Source: Mucilaginibacter dorajii (GTDB taxonomy: Bacteria > Bacteroidota > Bacteroidia > Sphingobacteriales > Sphingobacteriaceae). Taken from it: 64,000 nucleotides of DNA. Positions within the stretch are counted from its first letter, which is position 1; every line of letters starts with the position of its first letter. Below the pieces are notes generated by a model, which was not told the DNA's origin, did not search any database, and saw nothing but the letters and a program-made list of their open reading frames with translations. The translations under genes and the position numbers were made by a program. The DNA is taken from assembly GCF_024808255.1 (NCBI RefSeq), contig NZ_JANTYS010000017.1, positions 62,001 to 126,000 on the forward strand. Direction: 5' to 3'. Shown here piece by piece: positions 41,180-50,681 of the stretch.

Positions 41180-42514
41180 TTATTTAAGGGTATTATAAAT
41201 GGCTGCTCCTAAAGAACTGGTACCTGTAGCATCGTAATCTGCGGCCCAAAGGTATGCGCCTTTGAAACCGTTGGCTTTAAGATAGGCAGCTTTTTTGGTT
41301 ACCAGCGGTACACCATTAAAGTATACGCCCTGGGCAATGGCAGCTTTCTCTTTGCCCGCATTTGCAGGGTCGGCGGCTATAATATCTTTGTAAGTCATGT
41401 AATCATATGACCCCCAGCTGGCGTTATTGCCTGCCGCGTTCAATGCGTTATAACGCAAGCCAAAAGCAGGCATACCAACTACCAGTTTATTGGCCGGCAG
41501 GTGAAAGTTTGTCCAGATCTGTGTACCTGCTACCATAAAATCGTAGCTCGATGACTGTCCAACCGGTGCATCCGGACCAATATGGATATTATCCTCAAAA
41601 GCGTGAATATTTACCCACGATGCGGCCGAAAGATCGGGGTATTCCCAATGCTGGTAGTTTACTGTAGCGGTTACTGTAACTAAAGCCGTGGCGGGTAAAG
41701 CCGCTTTTAACGCGGTCAAAAACGGACCAATCGCATGAATATTTGCAGGGGCATTATCTGAGTTAATATCTTCCATATAAATATCTACCCCATCCATTTT
41801 TTTGGCGGCTACATAAGCCTTCACACTTGCCACCAACGATGCCATTGCTGCCGGGGTGCGGATGGCTGTACCAAAATCATCGCTGCCATAAAGCGCCCAA
41901 CCGTCAATGCCAGATAGGTGACCTGTAAGGCCCATGATCACCGGTACGCCGGCAATGTGCGCACGGGCAACAATTTCATCGGCATGCTGGGCAACAGTTC
42001 CTTTTGAAACATCAAGGCTGCCATCGGCAGATACTTTGCCTACCTGGTATTCCAGGTGTGTAATATTACTCCAAACCACATCGGCAGCGGTACCATCTTC
42101 AGTTAAGTTAGCCAGCACCACACGAGTATAGGGTTTAAAGGTATAGGTTGATGGATTAACCAATACCTTGGTTTGCCTTGAGGTGGAATCGCCGTTGTAG
42201 GTAACATCTACTTTAATGGTGTACTCGCCACCGGCAGTTGGTTTAAAAGCAAAGGCCGTATCTGTCGACATTTCTTTCCCGTTCACTTTCCAGCTGATCT
42301 TTACTTTACTGGCCGGCGAAAACTGCAAACCATTAAAGTTTGCTGTTGCCCCTTCATTAATGATTTGCGGTGCCGATAGCTTACGCAGGTTATCAAATAT
42401 GCGCGGAAAGTACGGGTTGGCATCCTCCTGGGTTTTAACCTCATCCTTTTTACAGCCCGCAAATACCATAAGCATAACCAGCACCGGTAGTGATGTGTAT
42501 TTAATCTTTTTCAT
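41180..42514 (-). CDS. GH18-like lipoprotein with PKD-type domain and altered active site
   Basis: A lipobox (VFAGC, C21) anchors it in the outer membrane. Residues about 50-120 form an Ig/PKD-like domain (INEGATANFNGLQ, KISWKVNGKE, GGEYTIKVDVTY), and 125-440 form a TIM barrel of GH18 type. The catalytic motif DxxDxDxE here reads DGVDIYME: D241, D244, Y246, E248. The middle Asp is replaced by Tyr, while the acid Glu remains. It may be a low-activity or differently specific endo-beta-N-acetylglucosaminidase-like protein, or a glycan binder. Its stop lies 103 bases before the GH16 gene start. Confidence 0.85.
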   Translation of the reverse strand: MKKIKYTSLPVLVMLMVFAGCKKDEVKTQEDANPYFPRIFDNLRKLSAPQIINEGATANFNGLQFSPASKVKISWKVNGKEMSTDTAFAFKPTAGGEYTIKVDVTYNGDSTSRQTKVLVNPSTYTFKPYTRVVLANLTEDGTAADVVWSNITHLEYQVGKVSADGSLDVSKGTVAQHADEIVARAHIAGVPVIMGLTGHLSGIDGWALYGSDDFGTAIRTPAAMASLVASVKAYVAAKKMDGVDIYMEDINSDNAPANIHAIGPFLTALKAALPATALVTVTATVNYQHWEYPDLSAASWVNIHAFEDNIHIGPDAPVGQSSSYDFMVAGTQIWTNFHLPANKLVVGMPAFGLRYNALNAAGNNASWGSYDYMTYKDIIAADPANAGKEKAAIAQGVYFNGVPLVTKKAAYLKANGFKGAYLWAADYDATGTSSLGAAIYNTLK

Positions 42515-42543
42515 GTTTAAATATTTTAATTGTTTTCAATTGA

Positions 42544-43557
42544 TCAATTGGTATGTGATTGTATCACCGTGTTGATGGTGCCCAATAATGAGTTTGGCCC
42601 TTTGGCATCCTGGCGCAATTGCCATATCATAATGCCGCCGGCTTTTTCAAGCGCCAGCTGGGTTTTACTTTTTATTGTGGGGATGCCGTTGTAATAAACA
42701 ATACCGCCGCCGGGCACGGTCACCTGGTCCTGGTTTTCAGCCCCCGGGTAGGCCGCCACTATGGCCGAAAAGGTAAGGTCGGCAGGTGCGTTGGTACCAA
42801 AACCATAGCCATAAAAAGGTACGCCCAGGCTCAGCTTTTCTTTGGCAATGCCACGTGTACCGCTCCAATAAGCCAAGTCCTCAACCGCCATAGTATAGGG
42901 CGAATGCTGACCGGGATTCTCCGGTTTCCAAGGCCCCGTTTTATCGTACGACATTACGTTGATAAAATCAAGACTGGCCAAAGCTTTATCCGTGTAACTG
43001 GTGGCATAAACCGTGGCAATAGCAGCAGTGGTAAGTTTTCCTTTGGCTTTTAGGGCCGCAGCTAAGCCGGTAACAAATGATTCGTAATTGCTATTGATAA
43101 GGCTTTGCTCAATATCCACATCTATACCATCCAGGTAATTATCCTGTGTAAACTTTACCAGGTTGGCTATAAATTTTGCCTGCATGGCCGGCTCCATCAG
43201 CTTGCTAAAATAAGTCGGCGGTAAACCACCTGCAATAGCCGCCAGGATTTGCACTTTATGGCTGTGCGCTAATTGGGCTACCTTTTGCAGGTTGGCATCG
43301 GCAGCAAAATTGCCGTCGGCATCGGGATTGATAAAGGCCACGTTAAGGTGAGTTATTTTACTCATATCAATGGCGTTTGCCTCATCAAGCAGGTTATCTT
43401 CATAACGTAAATAACCCACCACCCTGAATTTGGCAGCTGTTGCAGTTTGCGTGCTATCAATCCCTTCGGCCTTAACCGTACTTTTTTTGCAGCCAACTAT
43501 GGTTACCAGTATAAAAACGGTAAGTGTTAACAGTGCCTTATTTTTAAAGATCTTCAT
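42544..43557 (-). CDS. GH18 chitinase/endo-beta-N-acetylglucosaminidase lipoprotein
   Basis: The lipobox TIVGC (C23) indicates surface lipidation. The barrel carries the intact GH18 motif DGIDVDIE (D143, D146, D148, E150), with YLRYEDNLLDE at strand 1 and INVMSYDKTGPW near strand 6. It is predicted to cleave beta-1,4-GlcNAc linkages, in chitin or N-glycan cores, with substrate-assisted catalysis. At 337 residues it has no binding domain. It lies between SusD and the altered GH18 gene on the same strand and is the one clearly active GH18 of the pair. Endo-acting on N-glycans is a guess from the SusD subtype. Confidence 0.9.
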   Translation of the reverse strand: MKIFKNKALLTLTVFILVTIVGCKKSTVKAEGIDSTQTATAAKFRVVGYLRYEDNLLDEANAIDMSKITHLNVAFINPDADGNFAADANLQKVAQLAHSHKVQILAAIAGGLPPTYFSKLMEPAMQAKFIANLVKFTQDNYLDGIDVDIEQSLINSNYESFVTGLAAALKAKGKLTTAAIATVYATSYTDKALASLDFINVMSYDKTGPWKPENPGQHSPYTMAVEDLAYWSGTRGIAKEKLSLGVPFYGYGFGTNAPADLTFSAIVAAYPGAENQDQVTVPGGGIVYYNGIPTIKSKTQLALEKAGGIMIWQLRQDAKGPNSLLGTINTVIQSHTN

Positions 43558-43575
43558 TTGTTATTGTATAGCTTG

Positions 43576-45159
43576 TTATTGTTTATCCCACCAAACATGT
43601 GCTGTCCAGGTATCTTTACCGCCAAGGGCCGCAATAGCTACCGCTATATTGGTCGAGTTTTGTTCGCGCTCGGTTAAAGGATACTCAAACCTGCGTGGTA
43701 TAGTTGTCACGTCCGATTCGGCAGTTACTCCCGGTACCAATACAGGAAAACCCGTACGACGCCAGGTTGAATAAGCCTCGGGGCCATTCATCAGCTGGGC
43801 AACCCATATCTGCGTATCAATTTGCTGTAACTCCTTGCCCGGTGCAAGCTGGTTATCCTGTTTAAAATTCTGTATTTCGGTTGCCGATAAAGTAGGCCCG
43901 GTTGGGTACAGTGCCAGTTGCTGGCAGGCCGCCTCCAAACCGTTCTCGTAATGTTGTTTGGCAGTACCACCAAGGGCTAAACCCCAACGGGTATTGGCTT
44001 CGGCCAATAAAAACTCTACCTCGGCGTAGGTCATGTGGAAGTATGGGGCATCGCTGCGCACTATAAAATCGGCCAGTTGCACTTTTTGCCCACCGTTTGG
44101 CACAGATAGCGTACCACGACCGGGGTAATCAATATTGATAGCGCCTAAAAAGTCATCATAATTATATTTACCCGGACCAACGCCTATTATCCCAACCTGA
44201 GCCTTTACCTGCGCGGTAACATCAAGCCTGTCGGTCAGCTTATCGGGGTTCACCCAGTAATCCCGGGCAATGTAATTTAAACGCGGATCATTAGATGCCT
44301 TCATCTGGTTAATCAACGTTGAGCAAATGCGTGGACGGCCATCATCCTGGTATTGGTTAATCCCCACCGATACACCATTGCCACGAATTTCTGCATAACC
44401 ATTGGTGATGTTGGTATAATCCAGCTTGCAGATATCGTCATTACTGGCAATCAAACCGGCGTTAAAGGCATCTGTAGCTTCGGCTTTGGCAGTAGCTTCA
44501 TCAATTTTAATTAAACGCATAGCCAGGCGCAAGCGCAAGGAGTTGGCAAACTTTTTCCACTTGGTTAAATCGCCATGGTAAAAAAGCTCGGTACTTACGG
44601 CGTCTTTTGATGCATCAAGCTGGGCAGTTGCTGCTTTTAATTCCTTAAAAAAATCGGTATAGATATCCTTCTGGGTGTCAAACTTGGGGCGTACCGTACC
44701 GGCAATGTACGCTTTACCTGCTTCTGTGTAAGGGATATCGCCATACATATCGGTAAGGCGGGCAAATACGTAAACCTTCATAATGCGGCAAATGGCATTC
44801 AGGTTGGGCTTGGCGGTGGTACGGGCAACAGCGTCAACAATGTTTAAAACATCGTTAGGGTAGCCCAGTTCCCAAAGCTCGCTCATGTATTGCCTGTCTT
44901 CAATATAAGCGCTGCCGTAGCGGGTGTAATACGCGCCGCCTATTTGCTGCGCCATAGGCATGGTGAGTATAATACTGGTACGCTCATTAATGGTTACATC
45001 GCCGCCAAAGCGTAACTCCACATAATTGAGTTGGTTAATGGGATCAAGGTTTGCCGATTTGGTTGGATCGGTGTTTACATCTCCAAACTTTTTGCACGAA
45101 AACAGCAGTAACGGCATCAGGAGTGTAACCAACTTATATTTATTTAAAGTTCTTTTCAT
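43576..45159 (-). CDS. SusD/RagB-family glycan-binding lipoprotein
   Basis: The lipobox LLFSCKK and the post-lipidation CKKFGDVNTDPTKSANLDP are typical of the SusD-like_2 group. The start at 45159 (MKRTLNKYKLVTL) gives a clean lipoprotein signal; the upstream ATG at 45183 adds eight residues. TPR-rich helical body: QDDGRPRICSTLINQM, YIARDYWVNPD and MTYAEVEFLLAEANTRWG. It captures oligosaccharide at the cell surface and caps the SusC porter. Its gene follows susC on the reverse strand after 28 bases and precedes the GH18 genes, so it is co-transcribed. The glycan is unknown. Confidence 0.93.
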   Translation of the reverse strand: MKRTLNKYKLVTLLMPLLLFSCKKFGDVNTDPTKSANLDPINQLNYVELRFGGDVTINERTSIILTMPMAQQIGGAYYTRYGSAYIEDRQYMSELWELGYPNDVLNIVDAVARTTAKPNLNAICRIMKVYVFARLTDMYGDIPYTEAGKAYIAGTVRPKFDTQKDIYTDFFKELKAATAQLDASKDAVSTELFYHGDLTKWKKFANSLRLRLAMRLIKIDEATAKAEATDAFNAGLIASNDDICKLDYTNITNGYAEIRGNGVSVGINQYQDDGRPRICSTLINQMKASNDPRLNYIARDYWVNPDKLTDRLDVTAQVKAQVGIIGVGPGKYNYDDFLGAINIDYPGRGTLSVPNGGQKVQLADFIVRSDAPYFHMTYAEVEFLLAEANTRWGLALGGTAKQHYENGLEAACQQLALYPTGPTLSATEIQNFKQDNQLAPGKELQQIDTQIWVAQLMNGPEAYSTWRRTGFPVLVPGVTAESDVTTIPRRFEYPLTEREQNSTNIAVAIAALGGKDTWTAHVWWDKQ

Positions 45160-45187
45160 CTTGTTCGTTCTAAAATTATACATCCTA

Positions 45188-48100
45188 TTAAAATCTGAAG
45201 TTTAAGTTAAAGCCCCAGCTTTTTCTTGATGGCAATGAGCCATACTCCAGTCCCTGTCCGTTACCATTGTTATAGTTGGAGTCGGGGTCAACATTCGGAA
45301 CGTTTTTGTGAATAATAAAAGGGTTACGGCTTACCACGGCAATGGTTAGGTCTTTAATCCCCAGTTTTGAGGTTGAACCTGCCGGGAAACGGTAGCTTAA
45401 AGTGATCTCACGCATTTTGATATAGCTTGCATCATAAATGAATGGGGTAGCTACACCATTACCATCGCTGTAAAACTGCGACCAATAATTTGATGGATCA
45501 ACCGCGGTTGTATTTTTTGTATAGATAGGGTTTCCGTTGGCATCAGTACCAGTCTGTACCACACCTTGTGGCGTATAACCCTGTACTTTACCGGCTGCAC
45601 GCCAGGCCTCAATAGTAGCACCAGCACTTTGGCGTTCCTCTTCAGATTTTATCCACTCGGCCCTGCCGGGTAGGGTTGATACATGGCTGCCACGGATAAT
45701 GGCAAACATATTGGTCATCGAAAACAGATCGGCACCATGTTTAATATCAATTACGGTGCTTAAGCCCCAGTTTTTGTAATGGAAGTTGTTGGTTAAACCG
45801 CCGGTCCAGCTCCAGGTACCTTTGCCTAACACGCTACGCTCTTCGGCTTGCTTTGGGGCTAAGGTTTGCGGATCAAGTACGATATTGCCCTGCGTATCGC
45901 GCTGGTAATCGAACCCTAAAATAGCGCCATATGGCGAACCTGGTTTAGCCACAACAGATACACCTAACCAGCGGGCATCTGATAGTGACAGATAAGGAAT
46001 CCCCTCGGCTAATGAAATTACCGTATTGGTATTTTTAGCAAAGTTTACGTTAACATCCCAGCCAAAATCTTTGGTTCGTAGGGGCGATCCGTTCAGTGCT
46101 ATCTCCACACCTTTGTTGCCAATTACACCGGCGTTAACCAGTTGTTGTGCAAAGCCCGATGAAAGCGGGGCAGGCACCAGGTTAATCTGGTCGCGCGATT
46201 TCGAGGTGTAGTAAGATACATCCAGGCCTAATCTTTCGCCAAAGAATTTCAACTGCGTACCAATCTCGTATGATTTGGTGCGGGTTGGCTTTAAATCTTT
46301 ATTAGGCAAAATGGTGCTGGCAATGCCGCCCACCGATGTACCGTTAAAAGTTTGCGGATACAGGTTATAGTTTAAGTTTAACAGGTATGGGTCGGTATCG
46401 TTACCAACTTCGGCGGCAGATAACCTTAATTTACCAAACGATAATATCGATGGATCGATCTTGAAAAAGTCGCTGAATACAAAGCTGGCTGCCACCGATG
46501 GATAAACATAGGTATTATTGTTTGCCGGCAGGGTTGAAGAAGCATCTTTACGCACACTTGCATCCAGGTACAAGTATGATTTATAGCCGATGCTCAACAA
46601 AGCATAAGCACCGTTATTGCGTTTGCGGTAATGGTTTTCAACTACCGATTTATCCGAAAAGCTATTTGGGCTAATTACATCCGGTACGTTCAGGTTAATA
46701 AACGTAGATGTTGTACCAGGGTTATCAACGCGCGAAAAACTGGCACCCACCCTTAAAGCTAAATTAAGCGATGGCGTTACCTGTTTTTGAGCGGTTAACA
46801 AAGCGTCGCCCTCGGTAGTGCCCAATTTTTGATCAAACTGGTCAAGTTCACCGGCTAAAGCACCCGGGGTAGTACGCGGACTGAATTTGCTATAGTTTAA
46901 GTAAGTAAAATCGGTTGAGATCCGGGCTTGCAAATTAAGCCAGCTGGTAATTACATAGTTGCCCTGTAAATTACCGATAAACCTGTTTTTACGGGTTTCG
47001 TTCTTCATTTCGTTAATTACCCAATAAGGATCTAAACGGTACTGGCCGCCGCCCCAATCAACATAATTCCCCTCCGAATCTTTGTAACCGTTTTTAAAGT
47101 AAGACTGATCAACATTATTTGCCAGGCCAACAAACGCATTACCAATGTTACCCGGATCATCGGCCAGCGCGGGGCGGTTAATCACATCCTCATTAAGGTA
47201 CATCACCTTGGCCGATATGGTAATCTTACTGCCAAATTTGGAACTGCCGTTAAAGTTGAAAGTACTGCGCCGCATGTTACTGCCCGGTACAATATCGCGG
47301 CTGCGTAAATCGCCTATGGATAAACGGAACGATGATATATCGTTTGAGCTTGCAAATGCCACATTATTGGTGGTGGTTGCTCCTGTACGAAAAAAGTTAT
47401 CGATATTGTTTTTTGCCAAGGCGTATGGGCGGTATTTACCGTCAAAGCCAATTACCTGCAAATTAGGATCAAGCCTTGGGCCAAAATTATTAAACAGGGT
47501 ATTTTTTGCCTGCGATGGATCAACCACCAATTGCTCGGCAGTACCCTGGCCGTAAATGTACTGGTAATCGTTATAGTGGGTAAGCTGGTTTTCTATCGAT
47601 GTGGTACTGTTTACCTCAATACCCAATTCCTTTTTGGCATTGCCCTTTTTAGTGGTGATCAATATTACACCGTTACCCGCACGGCTGCCATAAAGCGCCG
47701 ATGCCGAAGGGCCTTTTAGCACCGAGATCTTATCGATATCATCGGGGTTAATGGCCGATATCGCGTCACCAAAATCAAAACCGCCAGAGTATTTATCACC
47801 GCCCACCTGGCCGTAGTTGGAGTTATCAATAGGCACACCATCAACCACATAAAGCGGCTGGTTATTACCGGTAATACTGGTATTTCCCCTGATAATTACT
47901 CTTGACGAGCCGGCAGGGCCGCCCGCTGTACTATTGATAATTAAACCCGGCACTTTACCCGCCAGTGAATTGATCACATTGGTTTCGCGGGCTTTTTTAA
48001 GGTCGTTACCATCAACTTCGGCAGTGGCGTAGCCTAATGAGCGCTCTTCCCTTTTAATGCCCAAAGCAGTTACCACTACGGTATTCAGTTCAGTAGCTTT

Positions 48101-48700
48101 GGTTTTAAGAGTGATCTTTACCGTTTTGGCTTTATCTGTAGCAATGATGGAGGTAGTTTCATAACCTATCATGCTAAAGGTGATCACATCGCCATTGTTG
48201 GCTAATATTACAAAGCTGCCGGTTTCTGTAGTGGCAGCGCTACGGTTTTTGGTGGTGTTAACAATGGTTACGCCCGGCAATGGCAGGTTCTGATCATCGG
48301 TAACCTTGCCGGTAAGGTTAAAATCATCAACCACCTGTGATGTTACCTTGGCTGCCGGCTTTTGCGACTGGATCATTACCGTTTCGCCAACAATTTTGTA
48401 TTGGGCATGCAGCTCCTTGGTAATAAGGTCAATTACTTGCTGCAGGCTTTGTTTGTTAATTGTTAGACTGATCTTTTTTTGCAGGTCAAGATCCTTGGGG
48501 TTGTATGAAAAATGCACATTGGCTGCTTTTTCAATCTGGGTAAAAACAGCCGGAACCGGGGTATTTTTCCAGCTGAATGAATACACGTTGGGGGTTGATG
48601 ACTGCGCGTACCCGGATAACGACATGATCAACAATACCGACGGAATCATCCGCAGCAGTATCCATGATCGTAATCGTGAACTAAGTAATAGTTTTTGCAT
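45188..48700 (-). CDS. SusC/RagA-family TonB-dependent glycan transporter with STN domain
   Basis: The 1170 residues are: signal peptide; secretin/TonB N-terminal (STN) domain at about 45-110 (NVHFSYNPKDLDLQKKISL, QSLQQVIDLITKELH); CarboxypepD_reg-like domain (NLTGKVTDDQNLPLPGVTIV); plug with TonB box, GSSRVIIRGNTSITGNNQPL and VLKGPSASALYGSRAGNGVI; and a 22-strand barrel ending RKSWGFNLNFRF. The STN domain marks it as a transducer that contacts the adjacent FecR, relaying substrate binding to the ECF sigma factor. It imports an oligosaccharide together with SusD. The start at 48700 gives the longest hydrophobic signal. Confidence 0.95.
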   Translation of the reverse strand: MQKLLLSSRLRSWILLRMIPSVLLIMSLSGYAQSSTPNVYSFSWKNTPVPAVFTQIEKAANVHFSYNPKDLDLQKKISLTINKQSLQQVIDLITKELHAQYKIVGETVMIQSQKPAAKVTSQVVDDFNLTGKVTDDQNLPLPGVTIVNTTKNRSAATTETGSFVILANNGDVITFSMIGYETTSIIATDKAKTVKITLKTKATELNTVVVTALGIKREERSLGYATAEVDGNDLKKARETNVINSLAGKVPGLIINSTAGGPAGSSRVIIRGNTSITGNNQPLYVVDGVPIDNSNYGQVGGDKYSGGFDFGDAISAINPDDIDKISVLKGPSASALYGSRAGNGVILITTKKGNAKKELGIEVNSTTSIENQLTHYNDYQYIYGQGTAEQLVVDPSQAKNTLFNNFGPRLDPNLQVIGFDGKYRPYALAKNNIDNFFRTGATTTNNVAFASSNDISSFRLSIGDLRSRDIVPGSNMRRSTFNFNGSSKFGSKITISAKVMYLNEDVINRPALADDPGNIGNAFVGLANNVDQSYFKNGYKDSEGNYVDWGGGQYRLDPYWVINEMKNETRKNRFIGNLQGNYVITSWLNLQARISTDFTYLNYSKFSPRTTPGALAGELDQFDQKLGTTEGDALLTAQKQVTPSLNLALRVGASFSRVDNPGTTSTFINLNVPDVISPNSFSDKSVVENHYRKRNNGAYALLSIGYKSYLYLDASVRKDASSTLPANNNTYVYPSVAASFVFSDFFKIDPSILSFGKLRLSAAEVGNDTDPYLLNLNYNLYPQTFNGTSVGGIASTILPNKDLKPTRTKSYEIGTQLKFFGERLGLDVSYYTSKSRDQINLVPAPLSSGFAQQLVNAGVIGNKGVEIALNGSPLRTKDFGWDVNVNFAKNTNTVISLAEGIPYLSLSDARWLGVSVVAKPGSPYGAILGFDYQRDTQGNIVLDPQTLAPKQAEERSVLGKGTWSWTGGLTNNFHYKNWGLSTVIDIKHGADLFSMTNMFAIIRGSHVSTLPGRAEWIKSEEERQSAGATIEAWRAAGKVQGYTPQGVVQTGTDANGNPIYTKNTTAVDPSNYWSQFYSDGNGVATPFIYDASYIKMREITLSYRFPAGSTSKLGIKDLTIAVVSRNPFIIHKNVPNVDPDSNYNNGNGQGLEYGSLPSRKSWGFNLNFRF

Positions 48701-48746
48701 ATAGTTTTGGTTTTGAATAGTTTAAAAATTAGAGCCTGTTAATATT

Positions 48747-49802
48747 TTAAAATTGTAGCTGCACGGTGCTGCCGCTTTGTTTGTAAGTGAAATGATTGGT
48801 GAAGCCTATGGCATCCAACACCTCTGTAAGATCTTTTCCAATAAACTCGCCGGTAAAGGATACCTCGTCACCTGTTTTATCTTTCGGAACGATGATCACA
48901 CCATAAACTGTTTTTAGTTTAGCCGCGATCTCTTTCAGGTCGGCACCTTTGAATACCAGTTTCCGGTCTATCCAGTTTTGCAGGTCTTTGGCGTAGAAAG
49001 TGGTTTGGGTAAAGGCCTTATCGCCATTATATAAAGCCGCTTTTTGCCCGGGGATAAGCATTACGTCTTCTACCTTCAAATCGGGCTGGGTGCACTCTAC
49101 TTTAACTTTACCGGTTGAGAGCATTACACTGGCAACCTGGGCGTTGTTATAGCTTTCTACCTTAAATGAGGTACCAAGCGCCGTGGTGGCTGTTTTTCCG
49201 GTGATCACCACAAATGGTTTATGCTTGTCTTTGGTAACCGAAAAGAAAGCCTCGCCGCTTAACAACAGGTGGCGGTTGTTTTCATTATAGTCTTTAGCTA
49301 TTTTAAGGGTGCTTGATCCGTTAAGGAGTGCCAAACTACCGTCGGGCAATTTGATCAGCTTACGGTGACCAAAATCTGTTTTGCCTATCAGCTTATAATT
49401 GGCATCGGTAGCAGCACTGTACAAAGCGGCTCCGCTTGGGTTGGTATTGTTGATTTTGTAAACCGCGAAGGCCCCCGCCATGATAAGCAGCGACGCCGCG
49501 ATAGCTACCCATTTGGTGAAATAATTACGAATACTGATGATCCTGCTCTCCGGCTCAACATCACCGACAGCAGTGATGGCCTGTTTCAGCCGCTCCAGGG
49601 CGATTGCCTTTTCGGCCGGACTTACCTTGATAGCCAACAGCAGGCAAAGCTCGCGGGCTTCACTCATTTTGGGAGCCAATGCCGGGTTTTCGGCAAGGAT
49701 ATTTTCCCATTTTGTAACGGCAGCATTATCATCGTTATAGCAATAAGCAATAAAGCTGTCGTCGGTTAAAAAATCTTCTATTTGGTATGAAGAATAGTCC
49801 AT
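48747..49802 (-). CDS. FecR-family anti-sigma factor
   Basis: The 351 residues comprise an N-terminal cytoplasmic helical domain that binds the sigma factor (YSSYQIEDFLTDDSF to about residue 90), a membrane helix (WVAIAASLLIMAGAFAVYK), and a periplasmic FecR domain (TDFGHRKLIKLPDGSLALLN, HLLLSGEAFFSVTKDKHKPF) and C-terminal DUF4974-like part (WIDRKLVFKGADLKEIAAKL) that meets the STN domain of SusC. It is divergent from the ECF sigma gene and heads the susC-susD-GH operon. The glycan-triggered release of sigma is the family rule and applies here by context. Confidence 0.93.
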   Translation of the reverse strand: MDYSSYQIEDFLTDDSFIAYCYNDDNAAVTKWENILAENPALAPKMSEARELCLLLAIKVSPAEKAIALERLKQAITAVGDVEPESRIISIRNYFTKWVAIAASLLIMAGAFAVYKINNTNPSGAALYSAATDANYKLIGKTDFGHRKLIKLPDGSLALLNGSSTLKIAKDYNENNRHLLLSGEAFFSVTKDKHKPFVVITGKTATTALGTSFKVESYNNAQVASVMLSTGKVKVECTQPDLKVEDVMLIPGQKAALYNGDKAFTQTTFYAKDLQNWIDRKLVFKGADLKEIAAKLKTVYGVIIVPKDKTGDEVSFTGEFIGKDLTEVLDAIGFTNHFTYKQSGSTVQLQF

Positions 49803-49993
49803 GTTAAGTATATATTGAAACTTTTATACACAAGTGCAGTAGATTATTCTTTTTTACCAATGTTTTTCCAAATAAATTTCACTTTTTAATTTTTAACTGT
49901 ATTATTGTATAATTCAATAAGTTACAGTTAGTTTTAAAATTATTTTAAAAAGTAACCACATTTTGTAATTGCCCTATTAATTGCCAATCTTTA

Positions 49994-50617
49994 ATGGAAG
50001 TGTCAAAAACAGTATTCATGGGTCCTAAAAACAAGGACATCAATAAAAACTGGCGATTGCTTGCGGAAGGCGACAAGCAGGGACTTTACGAGTGCTTTAA
50101 TCTTTTTTATAACGACCTGTACCGCTTTGGCCTTTCGCTTTACAAAAACCCCGAGTTGGTTAAAGAAGGCATCAACAATTTATTCCTGGAGCTGTGGAAA
50201 ATAAAGCACAAACTGGCCGATGTGCAAAACGTGCAGCAGTACACGCTTACCATTTACAAACGCATCCTTTATAAAACTTACCTGCAATTATCAGAGGCCA
50301 CCCAAACCGGTGGATTGATTGATGATATTAGCGTCGGAGATACGCCTATAGAGCCCTCTTATGAGTCGATATTGATTGCCAGTCAGCATGATGAGCATAT
50401 GAAAAAGCGGCTTCAAAAGGCCCTTAACCAGCTATCGCCCCGCCAAAAAGAAATCATCCGCCTGCGCTATTTTGATACGGTGGCCTTTAAAGATATTGCC
50501 GACCAAACCGGACTGAGCGAACGCACCGTTTACAACACCCTGCACAATGCCATTAAGGTATTAAGGGATGTAATTTGCGTAACTGTATTTTTCAGGCTTT
50601 TGGGCGAGGGAAAATAA
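49994..50617 (+). CDS. ECF RNA polymerase sigma-70 factor
   Basis: This 207-residue sigma factor has region 2 (LYECFNLFYNDLYRFGLSLY, with the later KIKHKLADVQNVQQY) and region 4 (ALNQLSPRQKEIIRLRYFD, FKDIADQTGLSERTVYNTLH). It should start transcription of the divergent FecR-SusC-SusD-GH operon when released. The ATG at 49994 is used, but a second ATG at 50021 (MGPKNKDINKNWRLL) starts closer to the conserved part. The gene ends 64 bases before the exonuclease gene, so read-through is possible. Confidence 0.92.
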   Translation: MEVSKTVFMGPKNKDINKNWRLLAEGDKQGLYECFNLFYNDLYRFGLSLYKNPELVKEGINNLFLELWKIKHKLADVQNVQQYTLTIYKRILYKTYLQLSEATQTGGLIDDISVGDTPIEPSYESILIASQHDEHMKKRLQKALNQLSPRQKEIIRLRYFDTVAFKDIADQTGLSERTVYNTLHNAIKVLRDVICVTVFFRLLGEGK

Positions 50618-50681
50618 GTTTCCAATTCCCACCTATCCTATCTCTCAAACTTATTCTGTTTCAAAAGGTTTATGTATTACC

